Below, piece by piece: positions 1-7,717 of a stretch of DNA of 28,361 nt. The notes below the pieces were generated by a model. It was not told the DNA's origin. It saw only the letters and a list, made by a program, of their open reading frames with translations, and made no database searches. The DNA is taken from the IMG/VR virus record IMGVR_UViG_3300020473_000100, positions 1-28,361 of that record, one strand, 5' to 3'. Source of the DNA: a virus. Position 1 is the first letter of the stretch; each line of letters starts with the position of its first letter. A program made the translations under genes and the position numbers.

Positions 1-1631
1 ATACCTACATTACCATATCTATCTATAACCATTCTTGTAGATGTGGTTCCACCATCTATAGTTTTAAATACCATAAAATTATTAGTATTGCTTTCATACT
101 CTAATCTTGAACCATAGCTATCACTTTCTTGTAGCCATAAAGTAGCACTATTATCTGAAGTTGAAGTATCAGTAATTTTAAGTATTGGGTCTGATGAACT
201 AATATGAAGTTTACTTCCAGGTGATGTAGTTCCTATACCGACATTACCTGCTGCCATTAAATTAATATCATAACCACCATAAGTTCTAATTTCTAAATCA
301 TTGCTTACTCTATTAATTACTGCATTAGTGTCTTCAAATTCTACTTGATTTGCAAACCTGAAATTACCACTATCGTCTATATCACATAAGTTTGAACTAT
401 TAGCTCCTAATTTTAATAAGGCATTTGGCTCATCTAATGTTATCCAGTTTCTAAATGTAGTGCCATCGTGAGAATATAAAATTAAACTTTGATTATCATC
501 TCTATGACTAAGACTATATTGAATATGAGTTCCATCTTTTGTAGATTTTTTTAATCTAACACCACCTTCAGCATCATCTGCTGATTGAATCTCTAAATAA
601 GAACCAGCCCAAGTAAGAGTAGATTCTGCATCTAATTCTGTTGTAGTAGAACCTACTGTTACTAATTCATTTGCAGTAGCATTGTTAAGTGCAGTAATTG
701 CTCCACCTGACCCCCAACTAAATGTTCCATCTCCATCAGATAATAATGCTTGTCCTGATGATCCATCACCTGAAACATTTAACTCATCTGCCCCTACTGA
801 ATTATCAGTAATTGTAGAAGCATTCACAGTAGATAAAGTAGCAAGACTACCTAATCCTAAATTACTTCTTGCAGTAGAAGCACTTGCCAAATCTGATAAG
901 TTATTAGATGTTAATAAGTTAAGACTTGCACTCCCAGTAACATTTCCAGTTACATTTCCTTCAATGGTTGCTACAAGTGTTCCAGTAGATATGGTTAGAT
1001 CACCAGTAGCACTTGGAGTTGAAGTCGTTGTTCCTAATGTAAATTTATCAGCAGATTCGTCCCATATAATTGCAGCATTATCGCCTGTGCTACCTCGTTC
1101 TATGATTAAACCACTATCATTAGCATTAGAGCCTGACCCACGATTTAATCCTATAATATTATCTGATACATCTAAATTTGTTTGGTTAACAGTAGTGGTT
1201 GTTCCATTTACTGTTAAATCTCCTGATAGAGTGATACTTGCCCCTTGTGTTGTGCCAGTTAAGGTTGGGGCAGTTAAAGTTTTGTTTGTAAGTGTTTGTG
1301 TGCCTGTAAGAGTTACTTCTCCTGATGCTGTTAAGTCAATAGCACCATCACCTGCATCATCATAGGCAGCAGATAAATTAGTATGACTTGCATTGGTAAC
1401 CAACATAGCACCAACTGTATCTTGTATATATTCTTGTAAAGTGTCTGAACCAATATAAAGTGTAGTTGATACTTTAACTTTATTACTTGCAATCTGTAAG
1501 TCTGAAGCTGTGCCATCACCATCATATAAAGTGCGAAGTGTTCCATCTACTCCTCCAGTTTCTCCAGTATGGATCAGTTGAACATATCCCTGATTGACAG
1601 GTGTATTTCCAATATTTGTGTTAGCACTCAT
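1..1631 (-). CDS. Tail fiber / appendage protein, N-terminal part (partial)
   Basis: The frame is open from the ATG at 1631 to the left edge, giving 543 codons with no stop, so the C-terminus is missing. The start overlaps the stop of the upstream zinc-ribbon gene as TAATG. The protein is rich in Thr, Ser, Gly, Asn and Asp. It carries repeat blocks typical of marine phage appendage proteins: TLTNKTLTAPTL, then GDLTVNGTTTTVNQTNLDVSDN, and near the edge GNVGIGTTSPGSKLHI followed by a second GNVG(I). The last type often precedes a C-terminal peptidase S74 chaperone, and such an end lies at the right edge of this window. The likely role is a host-contacting fiber or virion appendage. The class is fairly secure; receptor specificity cannot be read. 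Confidence 0.85.
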   Translation of the reverse strand, partial: MSANTNIGNTPVNQGYVQLIHTGETGGVDGTLRTLYDGDGTASDLQIASNKVKVSTTLYIGSDTLQEYIQDTVGAMLVTNASHTNLSAAYDDAGDGAIDLTASGEVTLTGTQTLTNKTLTAPTLTGTTQGASITLSGDLTVNGTTTTVNQTNLDVSDNIIGLNRGSGSNANDSGLIIERGSTGDNAAIIWDESADKFTLGTTTSTPSATGDLTISTGTLVATIEGNVTGNVTGSASLNLLTSNNLSDLASASTARSNLGLGSLATLSTVNASTITDNSVGADELNVSGDGSSGQALLSDGDGTFSWGSGGAITALNNATANELVTVGSTTTELDAESTLTWAGSYLEIQSADDAEGGVRLKKSTKDGTHIQYSLSHRDDNQSLILYSHDGTTFRNWITLDEPNALLKLGANSSNLCDIDDSGNFRFANQVEFEDTNAVINRVSNDLEIRTYGGYDINLMAAGNVGIGTTSPGSKLHISSSDPILKITDTSTSDNSATLWLQESDSYGSRLEYESNTNNFMVFKTIDGGTTSTRMVIDRYGNVG

Positions 1632-1852
1632 TAATCAATATCCAATTCTTTGTATAATTTTTTATCAGTCATTCGTTTTACTCCCCTACCAATATCATCA
1701 GAAATAATTGTAGGACTACTGATGAGTCGTTTTACTTTATGGTTGGGGTTGCATTCAAATTCGGTTGGGCATTTCGTTAGTTTTTCATCATGAATGCCTT
1801 GTATGTAGTCAAAAACCTTTCCACACTCGCATTTATATTCGTATAATGGCAT
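1631..1852 (-). CDS. FmdB-type zinc ribbon protein
   Basis: This 73-residue protein begins MPLYEYKCECGKVFDY, the signature of the FmdB/Zn_ribbon_8 family. Cysteines at positions 8 and 10 pair with a second knuckle at C28 and C34 (KCPTEFEC), enough for one zinc site. The remainder is basic, then acidic (ends KELDID). Family members occur in many phages next to structural genes; their molecular role is not settled. The stop overlaps the fiber start as TAATG, suggesting translational coupling, so a role in expression or assembly of the fiber is possible but is inference. Confidence 0.8.
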   Translation of the reverse strand: MPLYEYKCECGKVFDYIQGIHDEKLTKCPTEFECNPNHKVKRLISSPTIISDDIGRGVKRMTDKKLYKELDID

Positions 1853-1889
1853 CTATTTCCCTTCCAAATTACTTTTTAATGGTAATATA

Positions 1890-1909
1890 GGGGTAAAATA
1901 AATTACCCC
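1890..1909 (-). terminator. Hairpin between capsid and zinc-ribbon genes, possible weak terminator
   Basis: GGGGTAA (1890-1896) and TTACCCC (1903-1909) form a 7-bp stem with a 6-base loop, in the 83-base gap after the major capsid stop. On the coding (minus) strand it is followed by TATATT rather than a clean T run. It is therefore either a weak terminator that lowers transcription after the capsid gene or an mRNA-stabilising hairpin. Confidence 0.35.
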
Positions 1910-1935
1910 CATATTTAACCTGTTTTCAACTATCC

Positions 1936-2808
1936 TTATGGATTATTGAAATTCACTACTGGTAGTGAAGTGCTTGAAGCACCATGAGATAGAACTGCTC
2001 CGAAAAGAACATCAGCAACTACTGAAGTTGCTAAATGATCAATATCGTAAGCACTTTGCACTCTTGGAGCTACTTGTTGTGCGAAATACACACCATTTCT
2101 ATTGAAAATAGTTGCACTTTCGTCACCTGTTCCACCATCATCGTCCCAATCAACACTTGGAATAATATCCATGCCATAAGCTTGGATTACTTTTCCTGAA
2201 ACATTAGGATTAGCAGAATCGCCTCTTTTGCTACTATCTGTGAAGTCGCCTAAAGAAAGCATACTCATATAGAATGCAGGTGAAGCATACATAAATGTAT
2301 CTCCATCTGTGTAATCATATCCAGCATCTAATAGTTTTTGCAAACCACTTCTTACTAAAGCAGTAGTTGCAGTATTATCAGCAGCAAGAGTTACATCATT
2401 ACCTGTAGCAGCTTGTAGAATATCTACTGCGATGTAGTTTTCTACTTTCTTTGCTAAAGCATAACCCATTGATTGGGCATAAGCATTGAATAAATCTGCA
2501 GATTCTTGAACCTTCACGATGTCATCAATTCTTTTTGCTTCGTAATGATGTTGATCAACTGTTAAATCAATTTTCCCATCAGTATTGTTTGTGTAAGTTA
2601 CTGCAGTTCCTGCTGATTTAGCAGCTGCAGTTTCTTCAGTTACTTTAGGGATATGTAGTATGTCGCCACCACCTGATAGCATTGAAGAGAAATCTAATAC
2701 TCTATTTTTTAGATCAAACTTTCTTTCAGCATAATCTAAAATAGCATCTCTCCAAAGTTCAGGTATAAAATTGGCAGCAGTGGTTGGTGTTACATTTCCA
2801 TCAGCCAT
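1936..2808 (-). CDS. Major capsid protein
   Basis: This 290-residue protein lies immediately downstream of the scaffold gene, the usual position for a major capsid gene. It starts MADGNVTPTTAANFIPELW, with an aggagt-type ribosome site just upstream (10-base gap after the scaffold stop). The sequence resembles HK97-fold coat proteins of the T7/P22-like kind seen in marine phages: an N-terminal arm, a long helix near residues 90-115 (SADLFNAYAQSMGYALAKKVE), and a C-terminal stretch with VAPRVQSAYDID. No maturation protease is visible, and the scaffold is a separate protein. The fold assignment is by resemblance and position; the role is secure. Confidence 0.88.
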   Translation of the reverse strand: MADGNVTPTTAANFIPELWRDAILDYAERKFDLKNRVLDFSSMLSGGGDILHIPKVTEETAAAKSAGTAVTYTNNTDGKIDLTVDQHHYEAKRIDDIVKVQESADLFNAYAQSMGYALAKKVENYIAVDILQAATGNDVTLAADNTATTALVRSGLQKLLDAGYDYTDGDTFMYASPAFYMSMLSLGDFTDSSKRGDSANPNVSGKVIQAYGMDIIPSVDWDDDGGTGDESATIFNRNGVYFAQQVAPRVQSAYDIDHLATSVVADVLFGAVLSHGASSTSLPVVNFNNP

Positions 2809-2818
2809 TTTTTACTCC

Positions 2819-3367
2819 TTAATTTTGATACCCATCTACAATCTGTTGCCAAAGTTTAGGATTCTTCTTTGCTTTTTGTCTATCTTCTTCAGATAAATCA
2901 GCAAATTTAGTGTTTCCTGCAAACTTCCCTGAAGAAGTTACTTCTTTAGCATCACTTACTTGCACTTTTTTGTTACCCAATCTTTCAATGTGCTTCTCTA
3001 ATTTAATTGTAGATAAGTCTTGATATATTTCTTGATCTTCCTCTGAAAGTTGGGACAGCAAATGTTCTCTTCTTTGTTTTTCCTGCATCTCAAACTTTTC
3101 GACTTTTGGTTTAAGTGCTTCGTTTTCAGCTTTTGTGCTTTCATACAAAGTTTTGAACTCCTCTTTTGCTTCAAGTTGTTTTTGTTCTTGAAGTTTCTGA
3201 TTGTCTTTGAGTTCTTTTAACTCGGCTTCTGCTGTTTGAGCCCTTTGACGATACTTCTTGCTTTCTGCAATTAGTTCGCCTGAATTACTATCCTGTGTAG
3301 GAGTTTCGGCTACTGCTTCTGTTTCTACTATTGTTTCTTCCACTACTTGTGTGTTTTCTTCGGACAT
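2819..3367 (-). CDS. Capsid scaffolding protein
   Basis: This 182-residue, highly charged protein has an acidic N-terminus rich in Glu, Thr and Val. A long predicted coiled coil spans about residues 30-100 (repeated E/K/A/L heptads such as RAQTAEAELKELKDNQ), and the C-terminus is basic (RQKAKKNPKLWQQ). Acidic coiled-coil proteins with a basic tail directly before the capsid gene are characteristic phage scaffolds, which organise the procapsid and leave before DNA packaging. The basic end would contact the coat protein. It starts at ATG 3367 after a GGGGGCAGA leader. Confidence 0.85.
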   Translation of the reverse strand: MSEENTQVVEETIVETEAVAETPTQDSNSGELIAESKKYRQRAQTAEAELKELKDNQKLQEQKQLEAKEEFKTLYESTKAENEALKPKVEKFEMQEKQRREHLLSQLSEEDQEIYQDLSTIKLEKHIERLGNKKVQVSDAKEVTSSGKFAGNTKFADLSEEDRQKAKKNPKLWQQIVDGYQN

Positions 3368-3382
3368 TCTGCCCCCTTATGT

Positions 3383-3823
3383 TTATTTACCTATTTTAAT
3401 CTTGACAGGTTTGCTTTCATATTTCTTTACATTCCTATCAACAATTCTTTGCAAGAAATCAACAGATTTATCTCTATTCTTACCACTTAAATCTGCGATG
3501 ACATATCCTCTTTTTTCATTGGCATCTACTATGTCGCCTCTTTCAAATACTAATATTGCTCTATCTTTTTTGCCTTCAGGTCTTATTCTTCTTGCTGTTT
3601 CACCACTTAATAACATGGTTACTCTATCACTCTTTCTAAATTTTCCTAATGCACCAGTTGCTTTTTTCTTTGCATATTCTTTAGATGCTTTATTTCTATT
3701 GTATTTTTTAATACCATTCTGCATCACACCATCATTCATGTCTTTAACGATTAATCCTCTTGCATGAGATGCTAATTGTCCCCAATTAGTTTTTGTAAAG
3801 TTTGCTATATCTCTTGCTTTCAT
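3383..3823 (-). CDS. Unknown basic head-associated protein
   Basis: I place the start at the ATG ending at 3823, which overlaps the upstream stop as TAATG and begins MKARDIANFTKTNWGQL; the frame extends further upstream but without need. The product is 146 residues and rich in Lys and Arg, with no cysteine pair, signal peptide or membrane segment. It lies between the Mu F-like head protein and the scaffold, so a virion morphogenesis or internal head role is likely. I do not recognise a catalytic motif. Confidence 0.7.
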   Translation of the reverse strand: MKARDIANFTKTNWGQLASHARGLIVKDMNDGVMQNGIKKYNRNKASKEYAKKKATGALGKFRKSDRVTMLLSGETARRIRPEGKKDRAILVFERGDIVDANEKRGYVIADLSGKNRDKSVDFLQRIVDRNVKKYESKPVKIKIGK

Positions 3824-4521
3824 TATACTGGTATCCATTCGTGTCTGCAATTAAACCCACCACCATCTCCAAATGCTACTGGTGAATTGCTATCTATTTC
3901 TTCTGCTGTCATGCCTTCCCCTTGCATTGACAGTGTTTGAATGCACACATCTCTTGTTACTTCATCTTCTGGTCCGACATATAAAAACTTTTGTTCAGGG
4001 ACATCTTCAAATAACTTTGCAGTAGTTGTTCTACTAAATCGTGCAAAACTATCTTGCAACAACATGACTTGTTGTTTGCTACTTAATGATCTACCTACTC
4101 CATAGGTTTCGGTTAGTCCTGCCATAATACTTGCAGAACTTTGTCCAGTAAGTAATCCTCTAAACATCGCAGTCTTTAATTCATTAGCATACTTCGTTAC
4201 ACCTGCTGATATAGTAGATAAGTCTAAAATTGCTAATACTTCTATTGCCTGGACTGCTGCTACTGTTTGTTTACTTCGTTGAACTGCACCCAGTCCACTT
4301 ATTGCAGTTACTGCTTGTTTGTTGTATGTTGTTCTTACTTTTTCAAGTAAAGCAGGAAATCCTAACTTATTTAACTCATCAACAAAGTCAATCTGCTTAA
4401 ATGCAGTTGCTAATTGTGTATCATTCAATACAACCAATCCACCTAATACTTTTTCAATCTTATTCAAAAGTTTCTTTTGGATTTTCTCCATATCTTTTTG
4501 ATAGAAGTCTAAATCAGCCAT
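3823..4521 (-). CDS. Minor head protein, phage Mu gpF / SPP1 gp7-like
   Basis: This 232-residue protein is directly downstream of the portal gene. It has a helical N-terminal region with GLLTGQSSASIMAGL-type segments, then the C-terminal pattern that defines Mu F-like head morphogenesis proteins: GPEDEVTRDVC (about residue 184) and a final GGGFNCRHEWIPV with Cys and His in NCRHEW. In SPP1 the equivalent binds the portal and is carried in a few copies in the head. The first base of its stop codon region overlaps the next gene (TAATG), and its start abuts the portal stop at 4521. Confidence 0.85.
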   Translation of the reverse strand: MADLDFYQKDMEKIQKKLLNKIEKVLGGLVVLNDTQLATAFKQIDFVDELNKLGFPALLEKVRTTYNKQAVTAISGLGAVQRSKQTVAAVQAIEVLAILDLSTISAGVTKYANELKTAMFRGLLTGQSSASIMAGLTETYGVGRSLSSKQQVMLLQDSFARFSRTTTAKLFEDVPEQKFLYVGPEDEVTRDVCIQTLSMQGEGMTAEEIDSNSPVAFGDGGGFNCRHEWIPV

Positions 4522-5843
4522 TATTGTTGTGCCTTAATAATTTCATCAATTAATAACCCTTCTTCTGAAGGTTGTTCAGCATCTATTTGTTCTACAATGC
4601 CTTGTATTTCTTCTTCTTGTAAATCAGGGTTTTTCTTTCTTAAATAACTTTGTCTTGTTTCAATATTGTTTTGAAATGCCCAATCATAGTATTTGATTTC
4701 TTCATCTTGACTCATAGGCACTTCTCTTTCAGCAAAGTCTATACTGAATTGATCCCCTAAATTAATCCCACCTGATACTTCACATATTCGTTGTGCAATC
4801 TTAAATTGTTCTTTCTCAAATGGTCTATAAATTTGTTCTATATCACTACGAAGTGAATCCATTAAATCCAATTGACCCATTTTCTTTGATAGTCCACTTT
4901 CTGCTTGGTTGCTTGTCCAGTTAATCTTGACATTGTTTGCTTGTGCAATACTATCTACCATATACTTGGTTGATTCAATCATGGCTTGGACATTCGCATT
5001 CGGAGTTCTGTATTGAAAGTCTGCACCTTCAGGCAATACTAATGCTTTATCTTGCCCCATAGTGATTCGTTGTTCAGTATCCAAATTTAAGAACACAGGT
5101 TGACCGAGTTGCATTCTGCCATGCAAAGCTAATTCAGTCAACATAATATTCACACTTCTCATACCATTGACAAGATCACTTGCCCCTTCTCTAAAGAAAT
5201 CTCTTGTGTATGGGTGTCTATGTGCTATGTTAAATGGTAAGACATCACCATAAGGGTTTCTATCGCCCTCTATCATCGAAGTAATCTTTCCTTTTGAGGA
5301 TATACAGAAGTGTTTTCCTTCCATATCTTCAGTATCTTTACTCCAAAACATATATTGAGCATCTTCTGTTCGTGCTTGTAATTGGCTTTCTGCTTGATAA
5401 ATAATAGCAAATGGTTCATCTTCGTTTGGTCTAAAGAATGGTGTAAAGAAGTGAATAGGACGATACTTTAGTTTCTTTGCATTGTCGTCCCAATGAGTAT
5501 AGAGTGCTTCTGTTCCTAATAGATAAGTCAGTTGCTCAAATTGTTTCATGAATGAGTCTAAATCTCCAATGACTTCGTTATACTTATCGTTATATCTTAT
5601 TGGTGCTTGTTGATATACTAATGCTCTACGACTAATGATTGCACGAACTAAATTGATATACATTGGTGGTATTTGAGATAAACTATCGCTATCGAAATAC
5701 CCTTTAATGTCTTGTTCCAGGTTGATCCCTTCATAGTAGTCTAATAATCGTTCTCGTTCTTCGTGTTCTTTTTGCACTCCCTCTTGTATGGTGTCCATAA
5801 GCAAGTCATGTAGCATCTTTTCTGTTAAATTATAAATAATCAT
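4521..5843 (-). CDS. Portal protein
   Basis: The portal forms the ring at the capsid vertex through which DNA is pumped and to which the tail is joined. This 440-residue protein sits between the terminase pair and the Mu F-like head protein, the standard portal position. Its N-terminal half contains the pattern of an SPP1/HK97-type portal wing, and a long helical stem region follows (QAMIESTKYMVDSIAQANN, then LRSDIEQIYRPFEKEQFKIA). The C-terminus is acidic (DAEQPSEEGLLIDEI), as in many portals. It begins MIIYNLTEKML, with the ATG overlapping the preceding micro-gene by 4 bases (ATGA). Confidence 0.85.
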   Translation of the reverse strand: MIIYNLTEKMLHDLLMDTIQEGVQKEHEERERLLDYYEGINLEQDIKGYFDSDSLSQIPPMYINLVRAIISRRALVYQQAPIRYNDKYNEVIGDLDSFMKQFEQLTYLLGTEALYTHWDDNAKKLKYRPIHFFTPFFRPNEDEPFAIIYQAESQLQARTEDAQYMFWSKDTEDMEGKHFCISSKGKITSMIEGDRNPYGDVLPFNIAHRHPYTRDFFREGASDLVNGMRSVNIMLTELALHGRMQLGQPVFLNLDTEQRITMGQDKALVLPEGADFQYRTPNANVQAMIESTKYMVDSIAQANNVKINWTSNQAESGLSKKMGQLDLMDSLRSDIEQIYRPFEKEQFKIAQRICEVSGGINLGDQFSIDFAEREVPMSQDEEIKYYDWAFQNNIETRQSYLRKKNPDLQEEEIQGIVEQIDAEQPSEEGLLIDEIIKAQQ

Positions 5844-6013
5844 GATTCATACCTTTTATAAAATTTATTATCTTGGGTTTCCATATACTTGTCTTGAAAT
5901 TCCTTGATTAGTTGTTGATTTAATTCGTCTTCCTTTTTACTTAATTGATAACCCCACATCATTGCACCAATAAATGATATGATAATTCCTACACAAAGCC
6001 CTAATATAAACAT
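5840..6013 (-). CDS. 57-residue single-pass membrane protein
   Basis: The ATG at 6013 overlaps the terminase stop as TAATG, and its TGA overlaps the portal ATG by 4 bases. This coupling on both sides is strong evidence for a real gene. Residues 2-21 are a hydrophobic segment (MFILGLCVGIIISFIGAMMW). It is followed by a polar, probably helical tail (YQLSKKEDELNQQLIKEFQD). This is the layout of a small N-terminally anchored membrane protein. A function in lysis or in membrane-associated assembly is possible, but its place between terminase and portal gives no firm clue. Confidence 0.75.
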   Translation of the reverse strand: MFILGLCVGIIISFIGAMMWGYQLSKKEDELNQQLIKEFQDKYMETQDNKFYKRYES

Positions 6014-7206
6014 TACCATTGGATTGAAGTTCCTTGCCCTTTAAATCCATAACGATATTCAATAGGATACATTAATCCATCTAAAAAGTGTGATAAGGTT
6101 TCTGTTTTTAGTATTTGCCCATTCTCTACTGTGCATAATTCTAAATCCCTTATCATGTTCTTACATTTAGGATTAATGAATAGTCTATGCTTACCAGTCG
6201 CATCTTCTAACATCTTATTTAAAGCATTCATTCTATCCTTTTGAGTTGGATTAGCTTTCTTTGCTATAACAGTAAACCCTGCTTCTTGCAATATTCTATG
6301 ATCTGATTTTGTGCTATTACTTGTTCTTGCTTTTCCTGCAGGGTCAGGATATACTGGTAATCCTCTGCCTTTCTCTTGCATTAGCTTTGCTAATTCAAAG
6401 GTGTTTGAGTTCTGTAATCCTATTTCATCAAACACATATACCTCACCTTGTGTATTTTCACACATTAGGACAGCAGTCATATAACTTGCTACCCCAAAGT
6501 CAACACCCCAAAACATTCGTGGAGATTTATCCATTTTCTTACAATGAATATCTCTACTAAAATTATATGCTGCTCTATTTGCAGCAGTAAGAAAACTTGC
6601 AAGATATTCTTGCTCAAATGTTCTCTTATCTAAATTCTTTTTGGCATTCTCTACTTCTTCTGCCGAAATAAACCCACCTTCTAATGTGGTAAACTGCCAA
6701 GACTTATAATCGCTTCCTTTTGACTGTCCTTTAACATACAAATCGTAGAAATGATTTTGTATGCCTGTTGGAGTGCCTACAAACAATGCTTTCCCTTGTG
6801 TTTCTGCTAAGGTTGGCTGTATAATCTCGCCCCACACATTTTCTTTCATATAACTATACTCATCTAACACTACCATCGTGGTTGAGACCCCACGAAGTGA
6901 GTCAGGTTTGTCAGCTCCCTTGAGCTCAATCTTTGCTCCATTGTCAAGTGTGATAGATAATTCAGTTTCATTAATCCTAACTGGCTTACCTGCAAACAAG
7001 TCTTTGAGTAAACTCCAAGATACCATTTTAGCTTGTCTATAAGTAGGAAAAACAATCCATCTTCTCTCGTTGGATTTAAGTGGTGTATGCAGTAACCACA
7101 TAACTGACATAAATGATTTACCCCATCTTCTACCACTACAAATAACTTTATATCGTGATTTATCCTGAAGAATTGCTTTTCTTTGGGCATCAATCTTCCA
7201 TTCCAT
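6013..7206 (-). CDS. terL: Terminase large subunit
   Basis: This ATP-driven motor packages DNA into the procapsid and cuts the concatemer. From the ATG at 7206 (MEWKIDAQRK) the protein has 397 residues. Walker A is SGRRWGKS at 24-31, Walker B is VVLDE at 114-118 with catalytic Glu following Asp, and a coupling motif VGTPTG lies at 145-150. The C-terminal RNase H-like nuclease begins with GVDFG (Asp238) and has a later YPDPAG. A TTG in frame 9 bases earlier is an alternative but weaker start. The gene overlaps the small-subunit gene by 17 bases. Confidence 0.95.
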   Translation of the reverse strand: MEWKIDAQRKAILQDKSRYKVICSGRRWGKSFMSVMWLLHTPLKSNERRWIVFPTYRQAKMVSWSLLKDLFAGKPVRINETELSITLDNGAKIELKGADKPDSLRGVSTTMVVLDEYSYMKENVWGEIIQPTLAETQGKALFVGTPTGIQNHFYDLYVKGQSKGSDYKSWQFTTLEGGFISAEEVENAKKNLDKRTFEQEYLASFLTAANRAAYNFSRDIHCKKMDKSPRMFWGVDFGVASYMTAVLMCENTQGEVYVFDEIGLQNSNTFELAKLMQEKGRGLPVYPDPAGKARTSNSTKSDHRILQEAGFTVIAKKANPTQKDRMNALNKMLEDATGKHRLFINPKCKNMIRDLELCTVENGQILKTETLSHFLDGLMYPIEYRYGFKGQGTSIQW

Positions 7207-7564
7207 CAATATCAAATACCTTTATCGGTTCGTCTGAAATATCTTTTACTCCTAATGTTTGTGCAGGTTTTCCTAATATTCTATCTGCCAGGAAGTTCAC
7301 AGCAGTCATGTTACCATTTAAGGCTTCATCATATACTGTGCTTATTACTGCTTCAAGCATTGTTTTTTTTGACCTACCAAGTGGTTTATTAGCAATGTCT
7401 CTAATGTGATCATTTAAAGCGAAATCTTTAGGTGGTCTGCCTTTAGGGTTTCCTGATTGTCCTTTAACCCAACCCTTTCCAGTAATTCCACCTTTTAGTT
7501 TCTTATCGTTGTTCTTTGGTTGTTTAACAACCTTTTTTGTTTTGACTGCAGCCAAACTAATCAC
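7190..7564 (-). CDS. Terminase small subunit-like protein (DUF5681 type)
   Basis: The frame contains GQSGNPKGRPPKDF, the GNPxGRP signature of DUF5681, followed by a helical body (HIRDIANKPLGRSKKTMLEAV). This architecture is common for the gene directly before a phage large terminase, which it overlaps by 17 bases. The N-terminus is Lys-rich. No ATG exists before the signature, so the start is GTG at 7564 or TTG at 7555 (ribosome-site-like GGGGTGA lies between). A TTG at 7627 is also open but falls within a hairpin. DNA recognition at the packaging site is the expected role. Confidence 0.75.
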   Translation of the reverse strand: MISLAAVKTKKVVKQPKNNDKKLKGGITGKGWVKGQSGNPKGRPPKDFALNDHIRDIANKPLGRSKKTMLEAVISTVYDEALNGNMTAVNFLADRILGKPAQTLGVKDISDEPIKVFDIDGMED

Positions 7565-7582
7565 CCCACTTTTAAGGTTATG

Positions 7583-7660
7583 TTCGTAAAAACGAAAGGA
7601 AGGTTGCCCTTCTACTATATAGGGCAAAAAGTTTACAAAAAAAGGGTTATTTAAGGGTTA
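7583..7660 (-). promoter_or_regulatory. Candidate leftward promoter/operator region before the terminase genes
   Basis: Reading leftward, the region has two direct copies of TAACCCTT 11 bp apart (minus copies of AAGGGTTA at 7642-7649 and 7653-7660). It then has a possible -10 TATAGT (7619-7614) inside a hairpin with a 7-bp stem (TTGCCCT 7604-7610, AGGGCAA 7621-7627). Finally there is an inverted repeat TTCGT-AAAA-ACGAA (7583-7596). No good -35 box stands at the right distance, so an activator-dependent late promoter is plausible. The same TAACCCTT words and TTCGT/ACGAA arms recur at the intergenic region near 13.2-13.4 kb. Confidence 0.4.
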
Positions 7661-7717
7661 AATGTTTGTAAGTGTTGATATTGTTGATGAAAATATTTTT
7701 TTTAGGACTACAAAGAA

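Noticed and set aside
682-1365. 227-codon plus-strand open frame over the fiber gene
   Set aside because: It is antisense to the continuous leftward fiber frame, has a Pro/Val/Ser-rich composition from reading repeats backwards, and has no ribosome site.
3258-3767. 169-codon plus-strand frame over scaffold and head genes
   Set aside because: It lies opposite two well-supported coupled genes, and its hydrophobic content mirrors the Lys/Glu-rich sense frames.
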